NCBI GenBank assembly: GCA_003550325.1
Contig: QKWP01001927.1
Coordinates: 35,422-99,421, forward strand
Length of the DNA: 64,000 bases
From: Gigaspora rosea
Lineage: Eukaryota; Glomeromycota; Glomeromycetes; Diversisporales; Gigasporaceae
Direction of reading: 5' to 3'
Below, piece by piece: positions 23,048 through 34,842 of this stretch. Both the position numbers and the translations under genes were made by a program. The notes beneath the pieces are model-generated. The model did not search any database. It was not told the origin of the DNA and saw only the letters and a program-made list of their open reading frames with translations. Each line of letters begins with the position of its first letter. Within the stretch, counting starts at the first letter, position 1.

Positions 23048-23650
23048 TATTTATTAATATTTTTATTTAACAATTTGTAAATTTGCTTATAGATTTTAGA
23101 GTTATGTAGATATTTATAAAAAAGGTTTAAATAGTAGAACTGCTGAGTAGGCTATCAACAAGTATAATTCCTATTGTTATTTATTTAAAAATATTAAAAA
23201 AGCAATAGATTCAAATAACAAATAATTGGTATTTAATATATATATAATATAAATATATATATTATATATTTATTTTTATTTTTATTTTTTTATACATAAG
23301 TTTATATAAAGAAAAGGTTTTTTTTAGTACAGTAGCTTTAGTGATTTTATATATCTTGTTTATCTTTTAAAGATTTGCTTTTTTTATATATTAATAAGTT
23401 TATCTTTAAAATAAATTAGAAAAATAGGTATATAATAGTATTATTAGGACTGTATTAATTAATTTGACGCATATCAATATGATACTCTATAATAATTTTA
23501 TTGTTATATTAGTTTTTTAATATCAATTAATTTATCGTGCATATACTACTTTATAATTATTCAAATCTAACATATGAAAGCTTTTAAAATAAATTGTTTT
23601 TCATATTTTTATGTTATATACTATCATACAGGAAGTTACATATTATCGTA
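23048..23650. other. AT-rich intergenic
   Basis: TA-rich low-complexity stretches. Nothing else recognised. Confidence 0.5.
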
Positions 23651-23677
23651 TCATTACTATTTTTTTTTTTTTTTTTT

Positions 23678-24379
23678 AAGTTTAGAGGCTGTGTGCTATG
23701 GCCAGGATTTTATTATGAGTTATAGTAACGTAATATTTATTACATGAATGAGGATACAACTAGCCACGCGTGCACTTTTGGTGCCTAATTTAAGTAGTTC
23801 GCCCGAAGGTTCTACACTAGCTGCCATACCTACAACCCAACTACGGGAATTGTCTATTTAAACCCTCTGGTTCATGGTCCTCCTATTACTACCTGACGCA
23901 CTACATTTAATGCAAATATTGTGGGCCACAACCCTTTTAGGTATTGACGACCTAAGGGCTACTTTACCCTCGCACAAGAGCCTACTGGAACAAATTCCAT
24001 GTCCCATACATGTACCATTGCCCGGATTTGGTAACCGAGGCTACCTGCCCTTATTAGGTTCATTCCGATCATAGTATCCGCCTTCTCTGGTGCATACCGT
24101 AGGACCGATTTTCGCTACCTCCTAACTCGGGTCTTGCTAAACGGGTTTTTGTGGGTTTTTTCTGGTTCCCTGGATTTGCGATGTAACACATACATCATTG
24201 CGCCCGCAGGCTCCCATTCAAGATAGTGGAACCAAGGTTACAGGTTTAGCGCCCAACCGCTCATAAGCCACAATTATCGAACGCAGATTTAACTTCAAAA
24301 CGTCGCCAGTGGGATTCGAACTGTCAACCTGCCGCTTGGGGGTGACACCTTGACCACTTCTCTAAGGCGCCACACCCTT
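23678..24379 (-). mobile_element. Long SINE with tRNA-Leu-like head, copy A
   Basis: Read on the minus strand, the element begins with a tRNA-like segment (GGCGCCTTAGAGAAGTGGTC as box A region; GTTCGAATCCCACTGGCGAC as box B and acceptor region). A ~600-bp body follows, ending in a poly-A tail (T run at 23661-23677 on plus). A direct repeat ATTACTATTTTTTTT flanks it (23653-23667 and 24380-24394). The body shares with 54820-55802 the phrases AGCAAGACCCGAGT, GGAGGTAGC or GAGGTAGC, and GGTATGGCAGCTAGTGT near the 3' end. It is far GC-richer than its surroundings. Open frames inside are incidental. Confidence 0.85.
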
Positions 24380-25084
24380 ATTACTATTTTTTTTATTGAA
24401 CAATAAATTTAATTGTATATGCAATCACACGAAAATTGAAACACTTCACATGATTGACGAGTATAGACTTCCGGCACCATATAGCGATATAGATCTATGC
24501 AAATTTAGAAACGTCGGAATGTTTACAAATTTAGTATATTCTTAAATCTGTTGTCTCATGCCTAAATGTCCGTGGAAGCTTTATGTACATTTATGTATTT
24601 ACATCCTCGTGTGGAAACATGTATGTATAGTGCAAACATGGCATCGAAACGAAACCTACCCGAAACTAGTTTCGGGAGAGCTATAATCCGAAACTAGTTT
24701 CGGAATTTTTAAAAAAAATCAAAACTCCGAAACCCGAAACCCCAAAACTATAATCTGAAACCCAAAGCTATAATCCGAAACTTAAAATATAATATACAAT
24801 CTTTAAAATTTATTATAAACTTATATTTATTTTAATAATATCTTTAATAAACAATACATTTATAAAAATTAATACAAAATATAAAATATCAGATATAGTA
24901 TATATAATATAATATGAATAAATTTTATAGAAATTATTACAAAATATAAAATATAATATATATAATATAATATTAATAAAAAAGTTTATATTATAGGTGA
25001 TATAAAAAAAACTTTAATATTTAAGGAAAAAATCTCTATATATAATATAACATTAAATACAAATAAAAATATAATTATTTAAAT

Positions 25085-27517
25085 TTAATAATAATAAATT
25101 TCATCAATATCATCAAAATGTTTTTGTGCTATTTGGCTAGGATCATAATCATCTTGATCTTCTAAATCTTGAATAAAAGTATTTAGTTCTTCATCATTAT
25201 TTAAGTCTTCTGTTATTTGATTATCATCTGTGTCATCAAAATTATGATTTTCTAAATCAATTATTTCTAATAAATTTAGATTTTCCCACACAGTTCCTTC
25301 ATCATCATCTAAATCATACTCATCTAAATTAATATTTTCTGTTTCATTTTGGTCTTCTTCTTCCTCTTCTTCAATTTGTGCATTATATAATTCTTGATAA
25401 ATGTCATCTGCTGCATGTTCTTTGCTATATAAATTCAATTCAGATTCTTTGTTATTAATATAATAAGAATGAATTTTAACCAAAGATTCTAAATTTTCAA
25501 CTAATAAATTTGTTCTTCTTTTTCCTGTCATCCATCCACAAATAGACCAAATTCTTTCACAGCTTGCTGTATGTGGAGTAATTGAAAAAAGTTTAATTCC
25601 AAGTAATTGTAAATATGGTGGTGATATTGTACATGTTTTCCACCAACTTAAGGCTGTATCAATATTTAATGAGAATGGTGCATTAAATGGTTCTCTTTGC
25701 AAGTAAAATTCTCTAAATTGAGAAATAATCATATCTCCTGATTTTTCTTTAGAATGGTTATATTTTTTTAATTGTGTTGCAATTTCTGGAATTTTTACTA
25801 TTTGTTGCCAAATATTTGCTGCTGAGGTTGCAATTTTTAAAAATTGACTTTTTTTAATACCTGCACCTAAATAATTTATAAAGTTAAAATTAAATAATTT
25901 AAAATTTAAATAATAAAATTTATTTACCTTTATAAAGTGGATGAAGAAAATATGCTAAAACATATTCATCATATTCATATTCACTAAATCTTGAATTAAA
26001 TTTGTTAATAGCATATTTATAAAATTGTTTAGAATCTTTAGGATCTTCTTTAGAAAGCTTATAAATTGAATTTCCTAAAGAAATTAATGCAAAATAGCAA
26101 TCAGCTAACATTATATTTCTTCTTTGGAGTTTAATAATTGCATCATTAATAGGTTTAAAAATTTTTGCTAAATCATAAACATCATAAAAAAATCCTTTTT
26201 TTCTACAAATAATTGCTTTAACAGATTCATTTGTTATAGCTAAAGGATTTTCAATAGCAATCTAAATAAAAAATTATTTAAGTTATTAATTTTAAATATA
26301 AATTAAAAACTTTAAATAATGATTACCTCTTTTAAACATGTTTCTAATTGATAAACTGATTTTAACATTGCATAAACTGTTGTCCATCTTGTATCAATAT
26401 AAGTTTTTAATCCACCACCTGATATTTTTTTTCAGAAATTTTGGCTGCTAAAAGATTATTTGGTAAATGGCTTTTTTTAAAATATGTAACTAAAGTTTTG
26501 CACCATTGGATAATTCTTGCTGCAAATGGATGTTTAATTAAATCTTTTGTTATAAGATTAAATGCATGTACAATACATCTAATACTTAATATATGTGTAT
26601 ATTTTTGAGAAATTTGTTTTCTTGCTAAATTAATATTTGCTCCTGCATCTGTTACTATACCAATAAACTTTTCAACACCAATGTCAATAAGAACTTTTTG
26701 AATTTCATTAGTTAAAAAATTTGCAGTATGATTTGTATCTGAAAAATCTAAAATTTTCCAAAGAATTTCTTTACCATTATTTAGACAAATAATAAAATTC
26801 CACAATGATTTGCCTGTTATACTGGTCCATCCATCTAAAGCTAAAAATAAATTAACAAAAATATTTTATTCTAAGTAGTAGCTTATTTTAAATATATAGT
26901 ATAATTAAATTATAAATTAAATGAAAAATAAATAAATACAATTAAATACCTAATGTTAAATTTTTTGAATCTTTTAATGATTTATATAAATTTGTATCAA
27001 TTCTAATTATTTCATTTATTAATAAATTTTCTGCAATAAATTTTCTACTAGGTGGTGTATAAGCAGGGCGAAGTTGTTTTAAAAATTCAATAAAAAATGG
27101 ATGCTCAATAAGCCTCCAAGGTAATCCACAGCATACAAATGCTTTAATAAGTGCTCTATTTATTGATTCAATACGTTTATCTGGTATAGCTGTACTTTCA
27201 AGAAATTCATCTAAACTTATTTGTTCACTTGAATGTTTAGTTCCACTAATACTTGAAGTTTTTTCATGAGATTCAACAATATATATAACTGCTTCTTTTA
27301 CTTCTTCAGAAACAAAAGCACAGTCACTAATAATATGCTTTTCCATTAATGATAGTTTTATAGGTGAAAATAATTTTTCACATGCTTTACAAATTGCTTC
27401 ATAATGGCCTGAGCTATCCAATTGTTTGCCTCTATTATAAAATTTCCAAATTGGCTTTAATGGACGACCACCAATAATTTTTTCATCAGCATGTTTAATT
27501 TTTTTAGATTCTGACAT
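25085..27517 (-). CDS. hAT transposase, left arm (BED finger, DDE, dimerisation domain)
   Basis: Exons on minus: 27517-26950, 26840-26327, 26261-25928, 25866-25085. The product is about 730 aa. The N-terminus has a BED-type finger (CKACEKLF..MEKHIISDC, residues ~43-66). The exon 1-2 join creates LALDGWTS, the first catalytic Asp of hAT enzymes; GIVTDAGANINLAR carries the second; the final exon has TASCERIW with the catalytic Glu region and the hAT dimerisation block (NLLVENLESLVKIHSYY), followed by an unusually acidic tail of ~100 residues. Near the end of exon 2 a run of eight A's leaves the frame one base short, giving an early stop; the right arm has the same fault. It is either ancestral damage, slippage or a shared base-call error. 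This is the better-preserved of the two arms. Confidence 0.85.
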
Positions 27518-28089
27518 ATTAAAAAATAGTAAATATTTTAAGAATAAGAAGTTATTAAATAGAATTTTGTAATATAGCTGTCAAGGTTTTAGATTTTTAA
27601 AAGACTTTTATTTTTAAGATAAGTGAAAACTTATTTTTACATAGTCAAAAATCAGGCATTTTTATACATATTTTGCTCTTTTAATCTCCAACTAATTGTA
27701 TCTTTTTCTGTAAGGCTATCGGTATTACATTACGAATCTTTGACAGGATCATCCCTTGTTACGCTGATCGATTATGATCGCATCATAATAACTAGGGTGA
27801 TCCCATATGTTAACATGATATCAAAACCGATAATAGAGTGAATACGGTATAATTATAAACAATAAATAAATAAATAAATAAATAATAAATATAGTAATGA
27901 TATCTTCTGTCTTGGTATAACCATCACGCTCACATGGGATCATTCCTCGTTATGCTGATCGATCATGATCGCATCACGGTAACAAGGGTGATCTCATATG
28001 TTAACACAATATTGGAATGATAATAGAGAGAATAAACAAACAAATAAACAAATAAATAAAGAAAAACAAATATACAGTAGTAATGATCT

Positions 28090-28720
28090 TCTGTCTCAAT
28101 ATAACTATCCGCGTATAACCATCACGCTCTCATGCGGGATCATTCCTCGTTACGCTGATCGATTGATCGCGTATAACCATTACGCTCTCATGCGGGATCA
28201 TTCCTCATTACGCTGATCGATTGATCGCGTATAACCATCACGCTCTCATGTGGGATCATTCCTCGTTATGCTAATCGATTGATCGCGTATAACCATCACG
28301 CTCTCATGCGGGATCATTCCTCGTTACGCTGATCGATTGATCGCGTATAACTATCACGCTCTCATGCGGGATCATTCCTCATTATGCTGATCGATCATGA
28401 TCACATATGATAACAAGGGTAATTCCATATGTTAACACAATATCAGAATGAAATAGAGAGAATAAACAAATAAGTTATTGATGTTTTGGCAGTTTCGGGG
28501 TTTCGGTTGAGGTTTCGGGTTTCGGGTGAGGTTTCGGGTTTCGGTTGAGGTTTCGGGGTTTCGGGTAAGGTTTCGGGTTTCGGGTGAGGTTTCGGGTTTC
28601 GGGTGAGGTTTCGGGTTTCGGGTGAGGTTTCGAGTTTCGGATGAGGTTTCGGAAGCTATAATCCGAAACCCGAAACTTTCGGAATTGGCAAAAAAGGTTT
28701 CGGTGCCATCTTTGGTCTAA
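28090..28720. repeat. Loop between hAT arms: 58-bp repeats and TTTCGGG minisatellite
   Basis: Five tandem units of 58 bp run from 28110 to about 28399 (each begins CGCGTATAACCATCACGCTC; units start at 28110, 28168, 28226, 28284 and 28342). Then 28490-28660 is a minisatellite of GGTTTCGGGTGA-type units, ending in the inner element end GCCATCTTTG. This is the 5' subterminal region of the left unit and sits between the two transposase starts, so it probably holds transposase binding sites and the promoter (inference). It is not a CRISPR array: the repeats are contiguous without unique spacers. Confidence 0.8.
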
Positions 28721-29292
28721 AGATCATTACTACTGTATATTTGTTTTTCTTTATTTATTTGTTTATTTGTTTGTTTATTCTCTCTATTATCATTCCAATA
28801 TTGTGTTAACATATGAGATCACCCTTGTTACCGTGATGCGATCATGATCGATCAGCGTAACGAGGAATGATCCCATGTGAGCGTGATGGTTATACCAAGA
28901 CAGAAGATATCATTACTATATTTATTATTTATTTATTTATTTATTTATTGTTTATAATTATACCGTATTCACTCTATTATCGGTTTTGATATCATGTTAA
29001 CATATGGGATCACCCTAGTTATTATGATGCGATCATAATCGATCAGCGTAACAAGGGATGATCCTGTCAAAGATTCGTAATGTAATACCGATAGCCTTAC
29101 AGAAAAAGATACAATTAGTTGGAGATTAAAAGAGCAAAATATGTATAAAAATGCCTGATTTTTGACTATGTAAAAATAAGTTTTCACTTATCTTAAAAAT
29201 AAAAGTCTTTTAAAAATCTAAAACCTTGACAGCTATATTACAAAATTCTATTTAATAACTTCTTATTCTTAAAATATTTACCATTTTTTAAT

Positions 29293-31726
29293 ATGTCAGA
29301 ATCTAAAAAAATTAAACATGCTGATGAAAAAATTATTGGTGGTCGTCCATTAAAGCCAATTTGGAAATTTTATAATAGAGGCAAACAATTGGATAGCTCA
29401 GGCCATTATGAAGCAATTTGTAAAGCATGTGAAAAATTATTTTCACCTGGAAAACCATCATTAATGGAAAAGCATATTATTAGTGACTGTGCTTTTGTTT
29501 CTGAAGAAGTAAAAGAAGCAGTTATATATATTGTTGAATCTCGTGAAAAAACTTCAAGTATTAGTGGAACTAAACATTCAAGTGAACAAATAAGTTTAGA
29601 TGAATTTCTTGAAAGTACAGCTATACCAGATAAACGTATTGAATCAATAAATAGAGCACTTATTAAAGCATTTGTATGCTGTGGATTACCTTGGAGGCTT
29701 ATTGAACATCCATTTTTTATTGAATTTTTAAAAACAACTTCGCCCTGCTTATACACCACCTAGTAGAAAATTTATTGCAGAAAATTTATTAATAAATGAA
29801 ATAATTAGAATTGATACAAATTTATATAAATCATTAAAAGATTCAAAAAATTTAACATTAGGTATTTAATTGTATTTATTTATTTTTCATTTAATTTATA
29901 ATTTAATTATACTATATATTTAAAATAAGCTACTACTTAGAATAAAATATTTTTGTTAATTTATTTTTAGCTTTAGATGGATGGACCAGTATAACAGGCA
30001 AATCATTGTGGAATTTTATTATTTGTCTAAATAATGGTAAAGAAATTCTTTGGAAAATTTTAGATTTTTCAGATACAAATCATACTGCAAATTTTTTAAC
30101 TAATGAAATTCAAAAAGTTCTTATTGACATTGGTGTTGAAAAGTTTATTGGTATAGTAACAGATGCAGGAGCAAATATTAATTTAGCAAGAAAACAAATT
30201 TCTCAAAAATATACACATATATTAAGTATTAGATGTATTGTACATGCATTTAATCTTATAACAAAAGATTTAATTAAACATCCATTTGCAGCAAGAATTA
30301 TCCAATGGTGCAAAACTTTAGTTACATATTTTAAAAAAAGCCATTTACCAAATAATCTTTTAGCAGCCAAAATTTCTGAAAAAAAATATCAGGTGGTGGA
30401 TTAAAAACTTATATTGATACAAGATGGACAACAGTTTATGCAATGTTAAAATCAGTTTATCAATTAGAAACATGTTTAAAAGAGGTAATCATTATTTAAA
30501 GTTTTTAATTTATATTTAAAATTAATAACTTAAATAATTTTTTATTTAGATTGCTATTGAAAATCCTTTAGCTATAACAAATGAATCTGTTAAAGCAATT
30601 ATTTGTAGAAAAAAAGGATTTTTTTATGATGTTTATGATTTAGCAAAAATTTTTAAACCTATTAATGATGCAATTATTAAACTCCAAAGAAGAAATATAA
30701 CGTTAGCTGATTGCTATTTTGCATTAATTTCTTTAGGAAATTCAATTTATAAGCTTTCTAAAGAAGATCCTAAAGATCCTAAACAATTTTATAAATATGC
30801 TATTAACAAATTTAATTCAAGATTTAGTGAATATGAATATGATGAATATGTTTTAGCATATTTTCTTCATCCACTTTATAAAGGTAAATAAATTTTATTA
30901 TTTAAATTTTAAATTATTTAATTTTAACTTTATAAATTATTTAGGTGCAGGTATTAAAAAAAGTCAATTTTTAAAAATTGCAACCTCAGCAGCAAATATT
31001 TGGCAACAAATGGTAAAAATTCCAGAAATTGCAACACAATTAAAAAAATATAACCATTCTAAAGAAAAATCAGGAGATATGATTATTTCTCAATTTAGAG
31101 AATTTTACTTGCAAAGAGAACCATTTAATGCACCATTCTCATTAAATATTAATACAGCCTTAAGTTGGTGGAAAACATGTACAATATCACCACCATATTT
31201 ACAATTACTTGGAATTAAACTTTTTTCAATTACTCCACATACAGCAAGCTGTGAAAGAATTTGGTCTATTTGTGGATGGATGACAGGAAAAAGAAGAACA
31301 AATTTATTAGTTGAAAATTTAGAATCTTTGGTTAAAATTCATTCTTATTATATTAATAACAAAGAATCTGAATTGAATTTATATAGCAAAGAACATGCAG
31401 CAGATGACATTTATCAAGAATTATATAATGCACAAATTGAAGAAGAGGAAGAAGAAGACCAAAATAAAACAGAAAATATTAATTTAGATGAGTATGATTT
31501 AGATGATGATGAAGGAACTGTGTGGGAAAATCTAAATTTATTAGAAATAATTGATTTAGAAAATCATAATTTTGATGACACAGATGATAATCAAATAACA
31601 GAAGACTTAAATAATGATGAAGAACTAAATACTTTTATTCAAGATTTAGAAGATCAAGATGATTATGATCCTAGCCAAATAGCACAAAAACATTTTGATG
31701 ATATTGATGAAATTTATTATTATTAA
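29293..31726 (+). pseudogene. hAT transposase, right arm (inverted copy)
   Basis: Mirror copy of the 25085-27517 gene. Exons: 29293-29861, 29971-30484, 30550-30883, 30945-31726. Protein changes against the left arm are few (for example IKLSL versus GKPSL in the BED region, and Asp versus Asn before TALSWW). This copy has an extra A in a run near 29733 that shifts frame late in exon 1, plus the same eight-A fault near 30388 seen in the left arm, so it is unlikely to make enzyme. The two genes point away from each other, their start codons facing the shared loop. Confidence 0.85.
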
Positions 31727-32099
31727 ATTTAAATAATTATATTTTTATTTGTATTTAATGTTATATTAGAGATTTTTTCCTTAAATATTAAAGTTTTTTT
31801 TATATCACCTGTAATATAAACTTTTTTATTAATATTATATTATATATATTATATTTTATATTTTAAGTTTCGGATTATAGCTTTGGGTTTCGGATTATAG
31901 TTTCGGGGTTTCGGGTTTCGGAGTTTCGATTTTTTTTAAAAATTCTGAAACTAGTTTCGGATTATAGCTCTCCCGAAACTAGTTTCGGGTAGGTTTTGTT
32001 TCGACGCCATGTTTGGTATAGTGTATAGTCCAATCAAAACAAAGATTTTGCGGACGCACTACATTTGGATTGCATACACTTTATGAAATTTTCAAATTC

Positions 32100-32243
32100 A
32101 CATCGTTCCTGGTATCGTTCCTGGTACATTCATTTTAATTATTGGTATGATATTAAATTTATGCAATATATTCACATCATTCCTGGTATCGTTTCTGGTA
32201 TGTTCATTTTAATTATTGGTATGATATTAAATTTATGCAATAT
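32100..32243 (+). repeat. Tandem duplication of ~72 bp
   Basis: Two adjacent near-identical units, each beginning CACATC(G/A)TTCCTGGTATCGTT and ending in TTTATGCAATAT. It lies between the composite hAT and the P450 promoter. The 66-codon open frame across it is incidental. Confidence 0.75.
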
Positions 32244-32428
32244 AAGCATAAGTAAAATTGAATAATAACGAGATTTTCCAAAATCTCACTACTGCTAAGG
32301 TAAATGTAGATCAATATAGTATGGGTAACCTTATGAGCGACTTAGTGCAGATTATGAATTAAGAATAAAAAATATTCAATTCAATTCAAATTATCACAAG
32401 GTTGAAAATATTGTGTGTCTGCTATCGC

Positions 32429-32436
32429 TATATAAA
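32429..32436 (+). promoter_or_regulatory. TATA box of the P450 gene
   Basis: TATATAAA sits about 40 bp upstream of the P450 start codon, in a locally less repetitive stretch (ATCGCTATATAAAGTG). Position and sequence fit a core promoter. Confidence 0.45.
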
Positions 32437-32474
32437 GTGTGTATGTACTAAAAAAAAAAAATTAAAAATAATTT

Positions 32475-34206
32475 ATGATGCCAATTAGTATTTTATCGTT
32501 CGGATTATCTGATATACTCTTTCTCTTAATAATTTTGATAATCGGCTATGTAACTCAATTTTATTATCATTATTTTACTCGTATAAATCCCCTGCCAGGT
32601 CCTATCCCACTTCCAATTTTTGGTAACGTTCATCAAAAATCTGGATATAATTTAGCTTATTGGTGCACATTATTGCATAAAAAATATGGTGACATGTTTG
32701 AAGTATATTATGCAGGAGAACATAAAATCGTATTAAGTAGACCAGATTTAATTGAAAATATTAATAACAATTCAACAAAAACTAAATATCCTAATAGATT
32801 TGAAGATACAGAAGGACTTATTGAATATGGAATTGGTGCAGGAGTAGGCAATAATAATGAACCCAAATTTTGGAGATTTAATCGTCAATTTTTTACTCAG
32901 GCTTTATTTTCAACAAAATTTGAACATCTAGCTATTGAATGGACAAATGAACTATGGAAAGAAATAGAATCCTATTGGAATAAAATTGATGAAAATAAAG
33001 AATTTGATCTTACAAAATGGATGCATAGAATTACAAATGAAATTATTTTTAAAACTATAACTGGAGTAAAGAATAATGCTGTTGCTGCTTATTATTATAC
33101 CGTTTTTGCTCCTGAAAATATTAAGTCTTTAAATGAAAATGAACAAGAAAAATTGAAATATTCTGAAAATTTTGTTTAGTCAATCCATACTTACATGGAT
33201 GGTGTTGGTTACTTTTTCATTTTGAATAAGTTTATACGTGATAATGTTCCATTTATTCGTGGAAAAATAAAGTATTACTTAAAAAATAAGAAAAATCTTT
33301 TTGATAAAGTGGATAAAATTGTCAAAGAAAGAAGAATTGAAATTGAGAATACACCATTAGATCAACTACTTCGTCATGATTTTTTAACATCACATATAAC
33401 CACAAATACCCCACGTGATATAAATATTATTAAACATAATGAAGCGGTAGATATTTTGAGACCAATGAACGATAAAGAGATTGTTGACAATATATTTGAG
33501 GCAATTACCGCAGGAACTGAATCTGTAAGTAAAATAAAATAAAATTTAAACTTTTTTTTTTTTTTAAAAAAAAAAAACCTATATAAGCTCATTTCTTGTT
33601 AAATTATAGGCGGCAAATATGTTTTGCTTTATCGTATATTATCTCGAACATAATCCTGAAGCAAAAAAACGATTGCGGCAAGAATTCGATGAAGTTTTTG
33701 GAAATGACTTAACAAAACCTGTAACATATAAAGATCTTGAAGAATTACAATATTGCGAAGCAGTTATTAAAGAAGTAAATCGTCATCGTCCTGTAGCTTT
33801 TATTATCGGTCGCGTAAGTATTGAAAGCGATAACGTTGGAGGATACGAATGGCCAGAAGGATCTGTATTTCACATGTATTTTGACTCAATAATGAAAAAT
33901 AAAAATTATTGGACCGATCCTGAAAAATTCGATCCTGACAGATTTTATAAGGTTGAAGAAAGTGAAGATAATAAATATTTACTTGAAAAGAAAAACATGA
34001 AAAATACTTATTCTATGTTTGGAGGTGGAATTAGAATGTGTCCTGGAAGAAAATTGGCAATAACAAAATTAAAATGTTTAATAACATTAGTTTACAGAAG
34101 TTACGATTTTGATTTGGCGGATATTAATGCACCACTTAAATATGATGCTGATTTTATTACCTCTTGTCGTGAATTATTGGTTAAGATTAAACCAAGAAAA
34201 TTCTAA
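32475..34206 (+). CDS. Microsomal cytochrome P450 with one in-frame TAG
   Basis: Exon 1 is 32475-33524, intron 33525-33609 (GTAAGT..TATAG), exon 2 is 33610-34206: 548 codons plus stop, normal for a fungal P450. An N-terminal membrane anchor (residues ~10-31) and the proline hinge PLPGPIPLP (39-47) place it on the ER. The I-helix motif AGTES ends exon 1 (346-350), the ExxR pair is EVNR (405-408), and the heme loop is FGGGIRMCPG with Cys494. Together these define a haem monooxygenase; the substrate cannot be told. Codon 235 is TAG (33177-33179) while P450 sequence continues in the same frame on both sides (..YSENFV * SIHTYMDG..). A CAG-to-TAG change is the simplest reading, making this a very young pseudogene or a base-call error. 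A true second intron is not supported by a good donor. Confidence 0.9.
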
Positions 34207-34842
34207 TTACCAATATTTATATATATATGTAAACTTATTTATAATTATTTTTTTTGTTGCAACTACTTTGTTTCTTTATTAAAATCATTATTTTTTTGTA
34301 AACCACCTTTTTATATACTATATTATAAAACCTAGTATCAACTTACAAATTAAAATTCTTATTTTAATTATACTGTATGTATGTTTTAATAATTTATTAA
34401 ATGGGAACTTTGCTAGGAAAATGACCTTCTGAGGCTATGTAGATTTATGAATAAATTTAAATTTGCCAGAGGACCCCGAATAATACATATAGAGGTTATA
34501 TTGAAATTTAGGTTAAAAATAGTATCTTTTTACAAAAATGTTATATTTGAAAACCGGTTATTGCTTAAAAGGTTATATTTAAAACAAGATAATTACTTTA
34601 ATTGTTATATTATCAAAAATAGATAAAAATATTAAAGTTGCGTAAGGTTACATTCTAAAATTGGTTAAAAAATTAGATATTAGAACAATTTCTATAAAAA
34701 ATTTTTATACATAAATCAGGTTTTTAATAATTTTAAGATAAAACATTTACGCGTAAATCAGGTTTTTAATGACTTTAGAATTGTTTGAGCAATATCGATA
34801 AACATTTACGCGTAAATCAAGTTTTTTTAAACAACTTTAAAA

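Larger units (their letters stand above)
24633..32015. mobile_element. Palindromic double hAT transposon with one 8-bp target duplication
   Basis: The outer ends are CAAACATGGC at 24633 and GCCATGTTTG at 32015, bordered by a perfect GTATAGTG at 24625-24632 and 32016-32023. The left arm (24633-28089) and right arm (28721-32015) are inverted copies of one hAT element, about 99% identical in coding parts. The left arm is longer by a ~160-bp TA-rich stretch near its outer end. A 631-bp loop separates them. The left unit alone is a complete element, since a matching inner end GCCATCTTTG lies at 28705-28714. The right unit lacks its 5' end. Next to the ends are arrays of CGAAAC / TTTCGGG. The single outer duplication shows that the whole 7.4-kb double structure, using two copies of the same end, inserted as one unit. 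Confidence 0.9.

Noticed and set aside
23874-24074. 66-codon frame in a GC-richer stretch
   Set aside because: Lies inside the minus-strand SINE and is not kept in the other SINE copy.
24300-24379. tRNA-Leu gene on the minus strand
   Set aside because: Box A and box B are present, but the cloverleaf is degraded and continues into a SINE body with a poly-A tail and target duplication.
28110-28399. Regular 58-bp repeats that could suggest a CRISPR array
   Set aside because: Units are contiguous with no unique spacers, the genome looks eukaryotic, and the array is part of the hAT subterminal region.
27623-29187. Pair of identical 72-codon frames (27623-27841 plus, 28969-29187 minus)
   Set aside because: They are mirror images in the 5' non-coding region of the two hAT arms and run antisense to the transposase direction.
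29406-29759. 117-codon frame on minus strand
   Set aside because: Antisense shadow of transposase exon 1.
33374-33592. 72-codon minus-strand frame
   Set aside because: Antisense to P450 exon 1 and the A-rich intron.
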